Of a DNA stretch of 22,360 nucleotides, positions 5,155 to 12,953 are shown one piece after another (positions within the stretch are counted from its first letter, which is position 1; each line of letters starts with the position of its first letter). The notes beneath the pieces were generated by a model that saw nothing but the letters and a program-made list of their open reading frames with translations, did not search any database and had not been told where the DNA came from. Made by a program: the position numbers and the translations under genes. The DNA lies in the IMG/VR virus record IMGVR_UViG_3300031578_000375, positions 1 through 22,360 of that record. The stretch is one strand, 5' to 3'. The DNA comes from a virus.

Positions 5155-5400
5155 TTAAAATAATTTTAATTTTTCTACTACCTGGTACGCAATATATAAA
5201 AATATGGTAACATAAAAAGCTATTTCACGCCTCGTTACGGCATTGTTTTTTTCTATTTCAAAGACTCTTTTCTCAAGATCCTCCATATCATCGTTGCTCT
5301 TATCCAACCTTCTATTTAATGATACTTCAAATTTTTCTATCCCTCTCTCAAGTCTACTTAATAAGTCAAATAATTGTGATATTCTATCTTCTACACTCAT
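5155..5400 (-). CDS. XhlA-like coiled-coil protein with a C-terminal membrane anchor
   Basis: 81 residues. Residues 1-52 form a charged heptad-patterned helix (ISQLFDLLSRLERGIEKFEVSL and onward). Residues 59-75 (EIAFYVTIFLYIAYQVV) form a single membrane span, ending VEKLKLF. This is the plan of the haemolysin XhlA family, which is associated with holins and lysis in phages. The start overlaps the upstream membrane gene by 17 bases. A role in the lysis complex is inferred from topology and position. Other small tail-anchored coiled-coil proteins, such as inner spanins, cannot be excluded. Confidence 0.55.
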   Translation of the reverse strand: MSVEDRISQLFDLLSRLERGIEKFEVSLNRRLDKSNDDMEDLEKRVFEIEKNNAVTRREIAFYVTIFLYIAYQVVEKLKLF

Positions 5401-5587
5401 TTCTGATTTTTTTTATTTCTTTTATCTTATACTTTATGTATAATATACTTTCTTTCCTGTTTTTTTTTACCTTGTAAAAATACGCATAAACCGTCAAACT
5501 TGCAAATAGACCAGCTAAGATCTCAATTTTAAGCTCCCAAAGTACGTTAAGAATATCAGTATAATAATAAATGCTAATTGACCCCAT
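5384..5587 (-). CDS. Small membrane protein overlapping two neighbours
   Basis: 67 residues with one membrane span at about 21-40 (IEILAGLFASLTVYAYFYKV), followed by a strongly basic tail. The ATG at 5587 makes it overlap the holin-like gene by 73 bases in another frame. A later TTG start just beyond that gene's stop would leave only half of the span, so the long form is preferred. It also overlaps the XhlA-like gene by 17 bases. Long overlaps between small membrane genes are typical of lysis cassettes (compare the Rz/Rz1 and S105/S107 arrangements). It has no lipobox, so it is not an outer-membrane spanin. Confidence 0.5.
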   Translation of the reverse strand: MGSISIYYYTDILNVLWELKIEILAGLFASLTVYAYFYKVKKNRKESILYIKYKIKEIKKIRNECRR

Positions 5588-5919
5588 AAACCATCATTAA
5601 AAAGTAACACTTTTTCGTCTATTTTAGCCAAGTAACAGAATTCTTGATACAATTCCACTAAATTCCATCCAATCGCCCCCACAACCAATGATTTTGATGC
5701 TCTTTTAGCATCTGATATCATATTGCTTTTCCACACGAAATATAACAGAATCAAAGATGTTGCTAAATTTCGAAAAGCAAGAGTAAAATAATAAATAGGA
5801 GCATTCATATTAACCTTATCGCTAAATGGAATGCCCTTAAACGCTAAATGTAAAAGTTCATTCGTAAGTAACAATACGATTATTATTAATGCCGCCCAAT
5901 TATTTTTAAGAAATTTCAT
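5515..5919 (-). CDS. Holin-like membrane protein with four spans
   Basis: 134 residues with four hydrophobic segments at about 8-27, 42-64, 76-98 and 111-130, and a short basic N-terminus (MKFLKNNW). It is the most hydrophobic product in the window and sits in a cluster of small membrane genes after the tail genes, where phages usually keep holins. Two charged residues inside the third and fourth regions (Glu, Asp) may help pore formation. I do not recognise a named holin family. It overlaps the preceding gene by 14 bases. No endolysin accompanies it in the window. Confidence 0.5.
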   Translation of the reverse strand: MKFLKNNWAALIIIVLLLTNELLHLAFKGIPFSDKVNMNAPIYYFTLAFRNLATSLILLYFVWKSNMISDAKRASKSLVVGAIGWNLVELYQEFCYLAKIDEKVLLFNDGLWGQLAFIIILIFLTYFGSLKLRS

Positions 5920-6097
5920 TTCTCAATTCAATTTCAGCTTTCAAAATAGCTATTTGCTTAATTAGGAATGTTATTACTTTATTGTTCCTGATTTCGCTGC
6001 TTTCGCTTGCTTCAAACTCATCATGTAACTCAAGTGTTAATTGAGTTGTAATCTCCGATACCCTTTTTGAGGGTGGTAAATCTTCTTCTCTTGGCAT
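5906..6097 (-). CDS. Small acidic helical protein (63 aa)
   Basis: 63 residues, starting MPREEDLPPSKRVSEI, followed by long amphipathic helices rich in Glu and Ile (VITFLIKQIAILKAEIEL). There is no membrane span and no known motif. Its end overlaps the holin-like gene by 14 bases, so it belongs to the same transcription unit. A cytoplasmic regulator or partner of the lysis proteins is possible. Function unknown. Confidence 0.5.
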   Translation of the reverse strand: MPREEDLPPSKRVSEITTQLTLELHDEFEASESSEIRNNKVITFLIKQIAILKAEIELRNEIS

Positions 6098-6134
6098 AAT
6101 ATACTTATTAATGACTATTGGTTTGTTTTTGTTA

Positions 6135-6143
6135 CCCCCCCCC
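6135..6143. repeat. Nine-base C/G homopolymer
   Basis: Nine Cs on the + strand, G9 on the coding strand; the first G is the last base of the TAG of the leucine-rich-repeat gene. The rest of the window has no other G/C run of this length. Slippage would change only the gap to the next gene. Confidence 0.7.
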
Positions 6144-7294
6144 TAAGAGGTTGTTACTGTAATACCTTTTGCAGTTAAATCAATTATTGCTTGTGTGCCG
6201 TTGTATCCACCGCTTGAGCTGTCTGGAGCTGCATTTGTTCCATCTATCCTTATTGTCCTTCCAGTATAATCTCCGCCTGCACCTTCTCCGGAAACTAATG
6301 AGTACAGGTCTACTAATTCATGATTCACATCAGCAACAGCCATTGAATTATTTTCTAGTCGTAAACTTCCATTAATTATAGCAAATGATAAGTTTGTAAA
6401 ATCTACATAATTTAACGAATTTGATATAAACAGGAATCCAAATATATTTCCATTTCCTGAACTGGCAAAAGTTATGCCTGTTAAATTTGAATTTGAATTT
6501 ATTTGAACAGTCGTCCCAACTGGAACGTTTGATAAATCTAAAGTGCCAGTTAAGTCATTTGAAGCTAGACTAAAATTCAATATAATGGTATTCCCAGAAC
6601 TTGCAAATGTTATATCTGTTAAGTTTGGGTTACTATATATCTGTACAGTTCCACCAACAGGATTATTAGATAAATCTAAAGTACCAGTAAGGTTGCACGA
6701 GTACATCCTTGTTAATGTAAATTTAGCATTTCCAGAATTTGCAAATGTTATGCCTGTTAATCCAGAGTTTGATTGACACTCGAATCTACCACTCAAAGGA
6801 ACATTTGTAAAATCAAGGGTGCTAAAATTGCATGAGTAAAGCCTAGTATCTGTTATGATTGCATTTCCTGAACTGGCAAATGTTATGCCTGTTAATCCAG
6901 AATTTGTATAAGTCCATAATCTGCCACTTATAGGAGCTAGTGACATATCCAAGCCTCCAGAGTATAAATTATTATTTATAGTGAAATTTGTTAACAATCC
7001 AGTTTTTAAATTAGCTATACCAGTAATCTTGCAATTATCTGCAACAAATGCAGTGATATTTGTTAAATCTCCAGTAATTTCTGCTATATAAGTCCCTGCA
7101 CTAACATATTGATGAGTTAATTCAACTCCACTGACAAAGTTCTCAGGTGTGCTTCCATCCTTCCAATCAATAGTCAATGTGCCACTGGCAAAAGTCAGGT
7201 TAATACCAGCCGTAAATAGTACGGTTGGGGTCATTGTTATTAATATGGCATCACTACCCTTGTTACTTAATAACCCTACTGGATAAGTTATCAT
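6143..7294 (-). CDS. Leucine-rich-repeat adsorption protein (383 aa)
   Basis: A virion surface protein by position, last of the tail fibre genes. Residues about 20-80 resemble an Ig/PKD-like beta sandwich (IDWKDGSTPENF, then HQYVSAGTYIAEI). Residues 132-315 hold four copies of a 45-47 residue repeat beginning [SP]xLTxITFAxSGN and containing xLDxxNxPxxG; each copy is two LRR-like turns. The C-terminal cap (DVNHELVDLYSLVSG, then RTIRIDGTN, then AIIDLTAKGITV) is of the kind that closes Bacteroidota surface LRR proteins. It probably binds the host surface. Repeat copy number could change by recombination. Exact placement on the virion is inferred. Confidence 0.65.
   Translation of the reverse strand: MITYPVGLLSNKGSDAILITMTPTVLFTAGINLTFASGTLTIDWKDGSTPENFVSGVELTHQYVSAGTYIAEITGDLTNITAFVADNCKITGIANLKTGLLTNFTINNNLYSGGLDMSLAPISGRLWTYTNSGLTGITFASSGNAIITDTRLYSCNFSTLDFTNVPLSGRFECQSNSGLTGITFANSGNAKFTLTRMYSCNLTGTLDLSNNPVGGTVQIYSNPNLTDITFASSGNTIILNFSLASNDLTGTLDLSNVPVGTTVQINSNSNLTGITFASSGNGNIFGFLFISNSLNYVDFTNLSFAIINGSLRLENNSMAVADVNHELVDLYSLVSGEGAGGDYTGRTIRIDGTNAAPDSSSGGYNGTQAIIDLTAKGITVTTS
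6350..6901 (-). repeat. Four tandem ~138-bp repeats encoding LRR units
   Basis: These encode residues 132-315 of the LRR protein. The segments that encode SGLTGITFAxSGN remain nearly identical at DNA level (a block around aatgttatgcctgttaatcc recurs), while the inner parts have diverged. The pattern suggests past duplication and continuing exchange between units. Confidence 0.7.
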
Positions 7295-7297
7295 ATT

Positions 7298-7798
7298 TTA
7301 TAATTTAGTCCAACCACTGGCAGTTACTGCTTGCGCATCGGCAATAGTTAATATGGTAACACTAGCTCCTATTTGATTGATTATAGAAATTTCAGAACCT
7401 AACAAATAACTTGCTGCGTTTGTTGCAAATGGATTTGTGTAAAAAATGATTTCAGTGTTATCATCTTTTTCCCAAAGTTCAGCCCCCGGAACAAACCAGT
7501 CATTAAAGGTCTTAACCGTGGCATCCCATTTTAATCGTTTAGGAAGCCCAACTGGTACATTAGCGCCTAGTATGGCTATCGGCGCGCGCACAGCCATTAA
7601 ATACTCATACACCTCACCTGAACCTGCTAATATACTTGCAACTTCACTAATTGATAGATTAAAATTATCAGATGCCGTGGCCAATGTATCAGTTGTCGTT
7701 TTCTGTACATCACTTCTGATAATTGCATTGTTGTAGTAGAAATTAAATAAGCTACCTCCGATTTCTACTTCTGCAATTGGTATTTCTATTTTACTCAT
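7298..7798 (-). CDS. Hypothetical tail/adsorption protein (166 aa)
   Basis: Starts MSKIEIPIAEVEIGGSLF. It contains a helical middle with an Asn/Ser-rich stretch (ASDNFNLSISEVASIL), then a beta-rich end finishing in SGWTKL. No family is recognised. It lies three bases from the LRR gene and 23 bases from the next gene in the same direction, so it is part of the tail fibre/baseplate group and probably a virion component or a fibre assembly protein. Confidence 0.5.
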   Translation of the reverse strand: MSKIEIPIAEVEIGGSLFNFYYNNAIIRSDVQKTTTDTLATASDNFNLSISEVASILAGSGEVYEYLMAVRAPIAILGANVPVGLPKRLKWDATVKTFNDWFVPGAELWEKDDNTEIIFYTNPFATNAASYLLGSEISIINQIGASVTILTIADAQAVTASGWTKL

Positions 7799-7821
7799 CT
7801 GTTTTTATTTTAAATTATTTA

Positions 7822-8289
7822 TTAAGCAGTTCTTGTATTAATTGTGTATTCCTTATCTCCATTTGCATCAACCACTACCGTAATTGTGTTTGTGTCTCCG
7901 TTTGCATCTAACAAAGTTGCGTTATTATCAAAGGGATCTCCTAAGCTGGCATGTGGTGTTATGACTGGGCTTGCACCTGAATTTATTTCTAATTTAAGTA
8001 TGTAAGTTCCAGGCAGTTCATTTGAAAGCCCAACAGTCGTACTTGCTGTAACCTCCATGTACTGATTATTCCCGTCATCAGCGTCAAATGTAGCGGATGC
8101 TGAAAAGTCTTTAACATAAGATCCTCCATGTGCTTGCCCTCCGAAATTAAAAGCATCAGTCATGCCGTCTAAGGCTGGATTATCTTCTGGTGCTATAAAC
8201 GAGTCCCAAACATCGTCGTAATTAGTTTCAAACGGTTTAAATAAGCTAATCCATAATGCTTTTAATTGCGCCCTTGTTAATATTGCCAT
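7822..8289 (-). CDS. Short tail fibre-like protein (155 aa)
   Basis: The N-terminus reads MAILTRAQLKALWISLFKPFETNYDDVWDSFI. This L-K-x-L-W...F-K-P...N-[FY]-x-D-[LV]-[WL]-D-S-F block looks like the N-terminal module found in many Bacteroidota phage and tailocin fibre proteins, probably for attachment to the baseplate. The remaining 120 residues are acidic and beta-rich (FSASATFDADDGNNQYMEV, VVVDANGDKEYTI). The likely role is a short adsorption fibre or fibre base. The family link is from memory. Confidence 0.55.
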   Translation of the reverse strand: MAILTRAQLKALWISLFKPFETNYDDVWDSFIAPEDNPALDGMTDAFNFGGQAHGGSYVKDFSASATFDADDGNNQYMEVTASTTVGLSNELPGTYILKLEINSGASPVITPHASLGDPFDNNATLLDANGDTNTITVVVDANGDKEYTINTRTA

Positions 8290-8290
8290 A

Positions 8291-8581
8291 TCAATAAACT
8301 ATTAATGTGTCTTCAATTATATCGTAATCTATCCCTTCTAAAATAATTTCTACAGGTGTTTCAATTTCGTTATTCGTAAAAACCAACCCTTGCTCCTGTA
8401 TCTTCCCTTTTATATCATCTTCGCCCTTACCTATTGCATTAATATTTATATCTTGATTCGGTTTTATTTCTTTATCTAATCCAAGTTTATTGGGAACTAA
8501 AATATCAGTAAACAGATTTTCAAGCGTTCCAAATTCTTGCAAGGCAATATCGAATATGTTTTGATTTTGATTAACTTCCAT
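8291..8581 (-). CDS. gpX/LysM-like tail protein, downstream paralogue
   Basis: 96 residues. NIFDIALQEFGTLENLF, then PNKLGLDKEIKPNQDININ resembles the LysM-like fold of P2 tail protein X, which sits in the baseplate hub (D-I-A-x-x-x-[YF]-G-[ST]-x-x-x-[LV]-F...L...L-x-P-G-Q-x-[LI]-x-I). It is clearly homologous to the gene just upstream but keeps a longer C-terminus (ETPVEIILEGIDYDIIEDTLIVY). Its ATG overlaps the end of the upstream copy by 11 bases. Location after the spike gene fits a hub or baseplate role. Confidence 0.55.
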   Translation of the reverse strand: MEVNQNQNIFDIALQEFGTLENLFTDILVPNKLGLDKEIKPNQDININAIGKGEDDIKGKIQEQGLVFTNNEIETPVEIILEGIDYDIIEDTLIVY

Positions 8582-8801
8582 CTATTTCTCCATTAGTTAA
8601 TATCAATCCTTCTTCCTGTATTTTCTCTTTTATAGACTTAATGCCTTTTTCAAAATTATTAATATTGACCGTTTCATCCGGCTTTAATTCCTTATCTAAA
8701 TTCAAACTATTCGGTATCACAACATCAGAAAACAAATTTTCCAATGTTCCAAACTCCTGTAAAGTTAGAGTGAATATATTTTGGTTATTTTTAACTTCCA
8801 T
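8571..8801 (-). CDS. gpX/LysM-like tail protein, upstream paralogue
   Basis: 76 residues. It shares with the downstream copy the start MEV, QNIF, LQEFGTLENLF, PN-x-L-x-LDKE-x-KP, KIQE-x-GL and TN-x-EI, about half of all positions. It stops shortly after TNGEI, where the reading frame runs into the start of the second copy (ATGGAAGTTAA serves as start of one and stop of the other). The layout suggests a tandem duplication in which the first copy lost about 20 C-terminal residues. Both copies have intact frames. Confidence 0.55.
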   Translation of the reverse strand: MEVKNNQNIFTLTLQEFGTLENLFSDVVIPNSLNLDKELKPDETVNINNFEKGIKSIKEKIQEEGLILTNGEIDGS

Positions 8802-8813
8802 CTCACAAATTTA

Positions 8814-9386
8814 CTAAATAGTTTTTATTTCGTCAATTTTAGCTCCTGAAATATCGCCTGTGCTTGCTACCGCTGGGATTCCTGCGCCTGGTGTCGGTAT
8901 TGATGGCGCACCAGGCGCAGCAGTCGCATGCATATGCGCATTAAATGCATTAACTAAATCATCATGATCGCTTTTTAATTGATTATAAGCCGTTTCTAAC
9001 TCTGAAAACCGGACCATAAAATCAGTATCCCCACCAATTTCAATAAAATCAGACTTGATTTGAATATATCTATCCCCAACTTTATGTAAAACTTTGCTTA
9101 CATCTGTAACAGAAGATATAAATCCGGTTGTTTCATTGATAAATGTAACTAATACTTTACTATTTATAACTGGAAGAATTACAATACTACTTGCTGCTAA
9201 GGCCGTATCATCTTCGCTAATTGTTGCACCTAATCGAACTGTTTTATTAGCATTACTCGAAATAAAAGAAACTTCAGCGGTCATATTATCCTCATCAATA
9301 CTAACGACCGTAGCAATTTCAGAATAAATCCGTTGCTTTCGTAATTCGTTGGTGAAAAATGCTGTTAATATGTCGTTTATATTCAT
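8814..9386 (-). CDS. Baseplate spike protein, gpV/gp45-like
   Basis: 190 residues. The N-terminal helix (about 1-20) is followed by an OB-type barrel (about 22-95: EIATVVSIDEDNMTAEVSF ... VILPVINSKVLVTF), a short beta segment (RYIQIKSDFIEIGG), a coiled helix (MVRFSELETAYNQLKSDHDD), then His151-x-His153 and a Pro/Gly-rich end. P2 gpV and Mu gp45 spikes share the OB barrel, beta stem and an HxH iron site near the tip. Here the stem is short and the HxH is followed by PGAPSIPTPGAGIP. The start overlaps the hub stop (ATGA). Confidence 0.75.
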   Translation of the reverse strand: MNINDILTAFFTNELRKQRIYSEIATVVSIDEDNMTAEVSFISSNANKTVRLGATISEDDTALAASSIVILPVINSKVLVTFINETTGFISSVTDVSKVLHKVGDRYIQIKSDFIEIGGDTDFMVRFSELETAYNQLKSDHDDLVNAFNAHMHATAAPGAPSIPTPGAGIPAVASTGDISGAKIDEIKTI

Positions 9387-10420
9387 GCGTTTGCCTCCAC
9401 TTCACTTATTCCAAAATCTACTGTTACATTTTGCCTTAATCCTCCCCCGACTGTCATTTCAGTAACAACAGATCGAACTTTGTAAGTGCCATTTCTTTCT
9501 TTGTTTTTTAAATCCCTCAGCTTAATCCAATCGTTGTATTTAATAACAGGTTCCCCAAAAGTAGTAAAACTGCCTTGTAATCCTGTGAAATTCGTTGTCT
9601 GGTACACTCTTTTTAAAGTTGCTTCTAATTGATCCGATGTTTGATATTGAACGTTTAATGTCCGTAATTCACCGTTTGATATTTCATCACTTATCGTTAT
9701 TACACCATCTATTTTAGTTGCATATTTTATTATCCTTGAATTATCTCTTTGTATGGATATGCCCTTTAACACTCGCAAGGTGTCATTTGCCTCATTTTTA
9801 AGGTCATCTTCACCTATAAGATTTAATTCTTTTAATAAATAATGAGTTACACCAGTCGAATCATAAGGAACGCCAACATTTAACACCCCGTCTTTTATAT
9901 AACTAACAAATCCATAAGGCTCACCTTTGAGTTTTTCTAATACCTTCACAGCATTAAGCTCTGAGTAATTCTCTATTACCCAATCGCCCAAACCTGCATT
10001 ATCATCAATTAGATTAGTTTCGATATCAATTCCCTCTGTAATATAATCAATTATGGTTTTTAATGTAGCATTTTTAAACACCTTACTTACTAGGTTTTTC
10101 TGCTTTAATGCATACATGGCATCTTCGCAACCTATCTCAATCAAAGTGCCTGTTTTTACTTTTGAAATAAAACCTTTAAATATTGTTTCTAACGTGTCAA
10201 ATGATTTGTTGTAACCTGCTCGAATTTCAACTGGATCGCCCTTCTGCAACAAAGTGTCAAGCCCTACAGTCGCGTTGCTTGTTTCAGATTTAAAAATCTC
10301 ATTGGGAACAACGATAAAAGCAGTATCAGTGAACATATCCCAACTGCTTTCTGCAAGAAACCTCTCGCAAAAGTTAAGTGTAATATTATTAAGCTGTATG
10401 TATACGCTAATTGCTTTCAC
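9383..10420 (-). CDS. Tail hub protein, gpD-like (phage late control D family)
   Basis: 345 residues, close to the size of P2 gpD and Mu gp44. The domain signs are an N-terminal strand-rich part with GDPVEIRAGY and GFISKV (about 60-110), a middle with LKTIIDYI and GDWVIENYSELNAVKVLEKL, then GEPYGFVSYIKDGVLNVG, and a C-terminal barrel ending KERNGTYKVRSVVTEMTVGGGLRQNVTVDFGI. The hub trimer connects tail tube, tape measure and spike, and its gene lies directly before the spike gene here. Overlaps of four bases at each end indicate one operon. Confidence 0.8.
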   Translation of the reverse strand: MKAISVYIQLNNITLNFCERFLAESSWDMFTDTAFIVVPNEIFKSETSNATVGLDTLLQKGDPVEIRAGYNKSFDTLETIFKGFISKVKTGTLIEIGCEDAMYALKQKNLVSKVFKNATLKTIIDYITEGIDIETNLIDDNAGLGDWVIENYSELNAVKVLEKLKGEPYGFVSYIKDGVLNVGVPYDSTGVTHYLLKELNLIGEDDLKNEANDTLRVLKGISIQRDNSRIIKYATKIDGVITISDEISNGELRTLNVQYQTSDQLEATLKRVYQTTNFTGLQGSFTTFGEPVIKYNDWIKLRDLKNKERNGTYKVRSVVTEMTVGGGLRQNVTVDFGISEVEANA

Positions 10421-11097
10421 CCTGTTAATAATTGACTTAACTTTTGATTATTTTCTAAATCCCCCTCTGATAATACTATCTCAATTGGCCTATCACTGAT
10501 TAAATTTAATTGAAATCTTTGATAGTTCATACCAGCCGTATCTCTTAGAAATTTATAGCTAGTTACAACAACATAATCAATACCAAAAATAGGCCCCAAT
10601 ATATTATTTGTAACAGGAATTGCAGCTGGAACTTTGATAGCCCTTACCATATCCCGTACATACCTTTCTGGATATAAGCTAGAACTAAAAAAAGATTTAC
10701 TTACTGGATTGTATATACCAGATAACACCCCATCAATAGATATTTCAAAATCACCATCGCTAACATATTCTTTTATAGTGCCATTATATCCTTGTAATGG
10801 CGTGGTTATTATGTTTTTTGATTGTGCAATTTGATATGTACATTCATGGAATTTTAAAGGGGTGAATGATTTTGTTTCACCAAACTGATCAATGTAATTA
10901 TTTGCGGACAAATTTTTAAGATCCCCAAATGTAAAGCTACCATATACAGGTGTGTTCAAATAGCTCTGATAATCAGAAACATCAAGAAAAGAAAATGACG
11001 TTGCTAATCTTGCCCTTACAATTCCCTCTCTTAATTGAGATAGAGCAGCATCCTGTATTATTATCGGTGCTTTTGTTATGTGAATATTTCCTCTCAT
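10417..11097 (-). CDS. Tail protein resembling DUF6046
   Basis: 226 residues between tape measure and hub. In P2/Mu-like phages this position is held by a tail protein (gpU or a LysM-type adaptor). The last third, LGPIFGIDYVVVTSYKFL, then GMNYQRFQLNLISDRPIEI, resembles what I recall of DUF6046, found in Bacteroidota phages and tailocins. A likely job is joining tube and hub. The start codon overlaps the tape measure stop by one base. The family call is from memory. Confidence 0.55.
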   Translation of the reverse strand: MRGNIHITKAPIIIQDAALSQLREGIVRARLATSFSFLDVSDYQSYLNTPVYGSFTFGDLKNLSANNYIDQFGETKSFTPLKFHECTYQIAQSKNIITTPLQGYNGTIKEYVSDGDFEISIDGVLSGIYNPVSKSFFSSSLYPERYVRDMVRAIKVPAAIPVTNNILGPIFGIDYVVVTSYKFLRDTAGMNYQRFQLNLISDRPIEIVLSEGDLENNQKLSQLLTG

Positions 11098-12953
11098 TAT
11101 CGTTGCATTATTGATGCATCATTTATTGCGTCCAGTAATACTTTTGTCATTTCTTCTTTAACTCTTATTGGTGCCTCGTTTATTTGCTTGGTTTCTATAT
11201 TGAATGATTCAACTAAATTACCTATATTTATAGTTACCATTTTGGCTGCCCCTGCTCTTATACCTGTTTCAAGGGTCTTCTTGGTTTTTTTATCTAATCC
11301 TACGCCGCCGCCTGCGCCTCCAGGTATATTTAATTTGTTTGTTTTTGCCCCTTTGCTTATTTCATCTTGCAGCTTAAATAATTCATCTAATTCGTCATAT
11401 GTGTCTCTTATTTCTTCTGTAAACTCTCCTTGGGTGTTTTTCATTTGGTTTACTAACGTGCCAGTACCTCCTAGCAATAGTTTTACTTTTGTCCAAAATC
11501 CCTCTGTTGCTTTTTCTGCGAATTTTGAGGCGTTGCCCCGATCCCTCTCTAATTGTAGCTGCTTATCACTTGTTTCAAGAATTTGTTTTTCAATGGCTTG
11601 CAATTTAGCTTTTATTTTTAATTGCTCATTAATCATTTGCAATGCCGCAGCAATATCTTCATCTGTCGATTTCTCAGTCAGTAAATTATCTAAATATTCT
11701 CCATAATTCGAATTAATATCTTTAATTATACCAATTCTTTCTTTTTGGGTTAAATTTCCAGCCTCAAACGTAGATTTAAGAACATTTAACTTGCTGGCCA
11801 TCTTGATATATATCTCCGATGATTTTTCGCCTATTTCATTTAATACTTTTTGTTTTGCAGACAGCTTTTCTGTACCATTTATGATTTTGAACAATATAGG
11901 AGCTAATAAAACAAGTCCAGCCACAACTGCACCTATAACATTAGCCTTTGTTACCTTATTGAATGCAGCCATAGCAATTCTCCCTAGCTTTGTCGCTTTT
12001 GTCGATGCTAATGTAGTAATCATTGATGCTTTTTGGATGGCTTTATACATCATCAGCCCTTTATTTACTGCAAAAACAGTGGCCTTATAGGCGACAAAGG
12101 CAGCAGCCCCCATACCGACCCACTTAACCACTGCTATAACTGTATCTTTGTTGTCCTTTAGTACGTTTGTAAGAGCAATTAGCTTATCAAGTAAACCTCC
12201 AATTGCAGGGTTTGCGCTTTCACCTAATTCAGCAGCTAACAATCCTAAACTGCCCTGTAATGTGCTTAATTTACCCCCTGCTGTGGCGGATTGTTTTTCC
12301 ATCATATTGAAGAACATTCCACCTTCACTTGCCATCGTTTGAAATGCCCCTGCAATTATATCACTTGAAAGCTTGCCATCACTACCCATTTTCATGACTT
12401 CCTCACGAGTAATACCAAATTTATCGGCTAATACTTGCAAAATAGGAATGCCCCTTTCAGCCATTTGATTTAATTCTTCAGCTTGCGCCTTACCTTTGTT
12501 CATTATCTTGCCATAAATGGAAGATAGATCGGTAAGTGGCACTTTTGCTCCGGCTGCTACATCGCCAATATTTTTTAATGTCCCTATTAGTTTTTCGGCT
12601 GGTGTGTTTGCGGCTAATAAAACCCGACCTGATTTTATTACCTCATCATTATTGAAGGGAGTTATATTTGAGAATTCATTTAATTCAGAAATGACTTTAT
12701 TTCCTTTATCGGCATCTTTAAGGAATGTGGCGAAAGCAACCCTTGTTTGCTCCATATTTATGCCAGCGGTGAAGATTTCTTTAGCAACTAGCCCTATACC
12801 AAGCCCAGCGAGCATGCCTCTCATTTTGCCAAAGCTTAAACTCGCTGCATTTGCACTTTTGTCAAGTTGATTTATGCCCTTGTTAGCAGTGCCTAAGTTT
12901 TTGGAAAACTTATCCCTTAGTTCTAATAAATATGTAACTTTCTCCGTACTCAT
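11097..12953 (-). CDS. Tail tape measure protein
   Basis: 618 residues. The N-terminal 65 residues are helical, then residues about 65-245 carry the tape measure domain (VAFATFLKD, SNITPFNNDEVIKSGR, LADKFGITREEVMKMG, GGKLSTLQGSLGLL). Hydrophobic segments lie at about 272-297 and 338-357; the rest is coiled coil (KLQAIEKQILETSDKQLQLE) with a glycine-rich break near 550. Tape measures set tail length; at about 0.15 nm per residue this predicts a tail near 90 nm. It follows the frameshifted chaperone gene, the conserved order. Its ATG overlaps the stop of the frameshift ORF. Confidence 0.9.
   Translation of the reverse strand: MSTEKVTYLLELRDKFSKNLGTANKGINQLDKSANAASLSFGKMRGMLAGLGIGLVAKEIFTAGINMEQTRVAFATFLKDADKGNKVISELNEFSNITPFNNDEVIKSGRVLLAANTPAEKLIGTLKNIGDVAAGAKVPLTDLSSIYGKIMNKGKAQAEELNQMAERGIPILQVLADKFGITREEVMKMGSDGKLSSDIIAGAFQTMASEGGMFFNMMEKQSATAGGKLSTLQGSLGLLAAELGESANPAIGGLLDKLIALTNVLKDNKDTVIAVVKWVGMGAAAFVAYKATVFAVNKGLMMYKAIQKASMITTLASTKATKLGRIAMAAFNKVTKANVIGAVVAGLVLLAPILFKIINGTEKLSAKQKVLNEIGEKSSEIYIKMASKLNVLKSTFEAGNLTQKERIGIIKDINSNYGEYLDNLLTEKSTDEDIAAALQMINEQLKIKAKLQAIEKQILETSDKQLQLERDRGNASKFAEKATEGFWTKVKLLLGGTGTLVNQMKNTQGEFTEEIRDTYDELDELFKLQDEISKGAKTNKLNIPGGAGGGVGLDKKTKKTLETGIRAGAAKMVTINIGNLVESFNIETKQINEAPIRVKEEMTKVLLDAINDASIMQR

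Noticed and set aside
6143-7294. Variable region of a diversity-generating retroelement in the repeat protein
   Set aside because: No reverse transcriptase, no template repeat and no A-biased substitutions were found. The variation is of whole LRR units.
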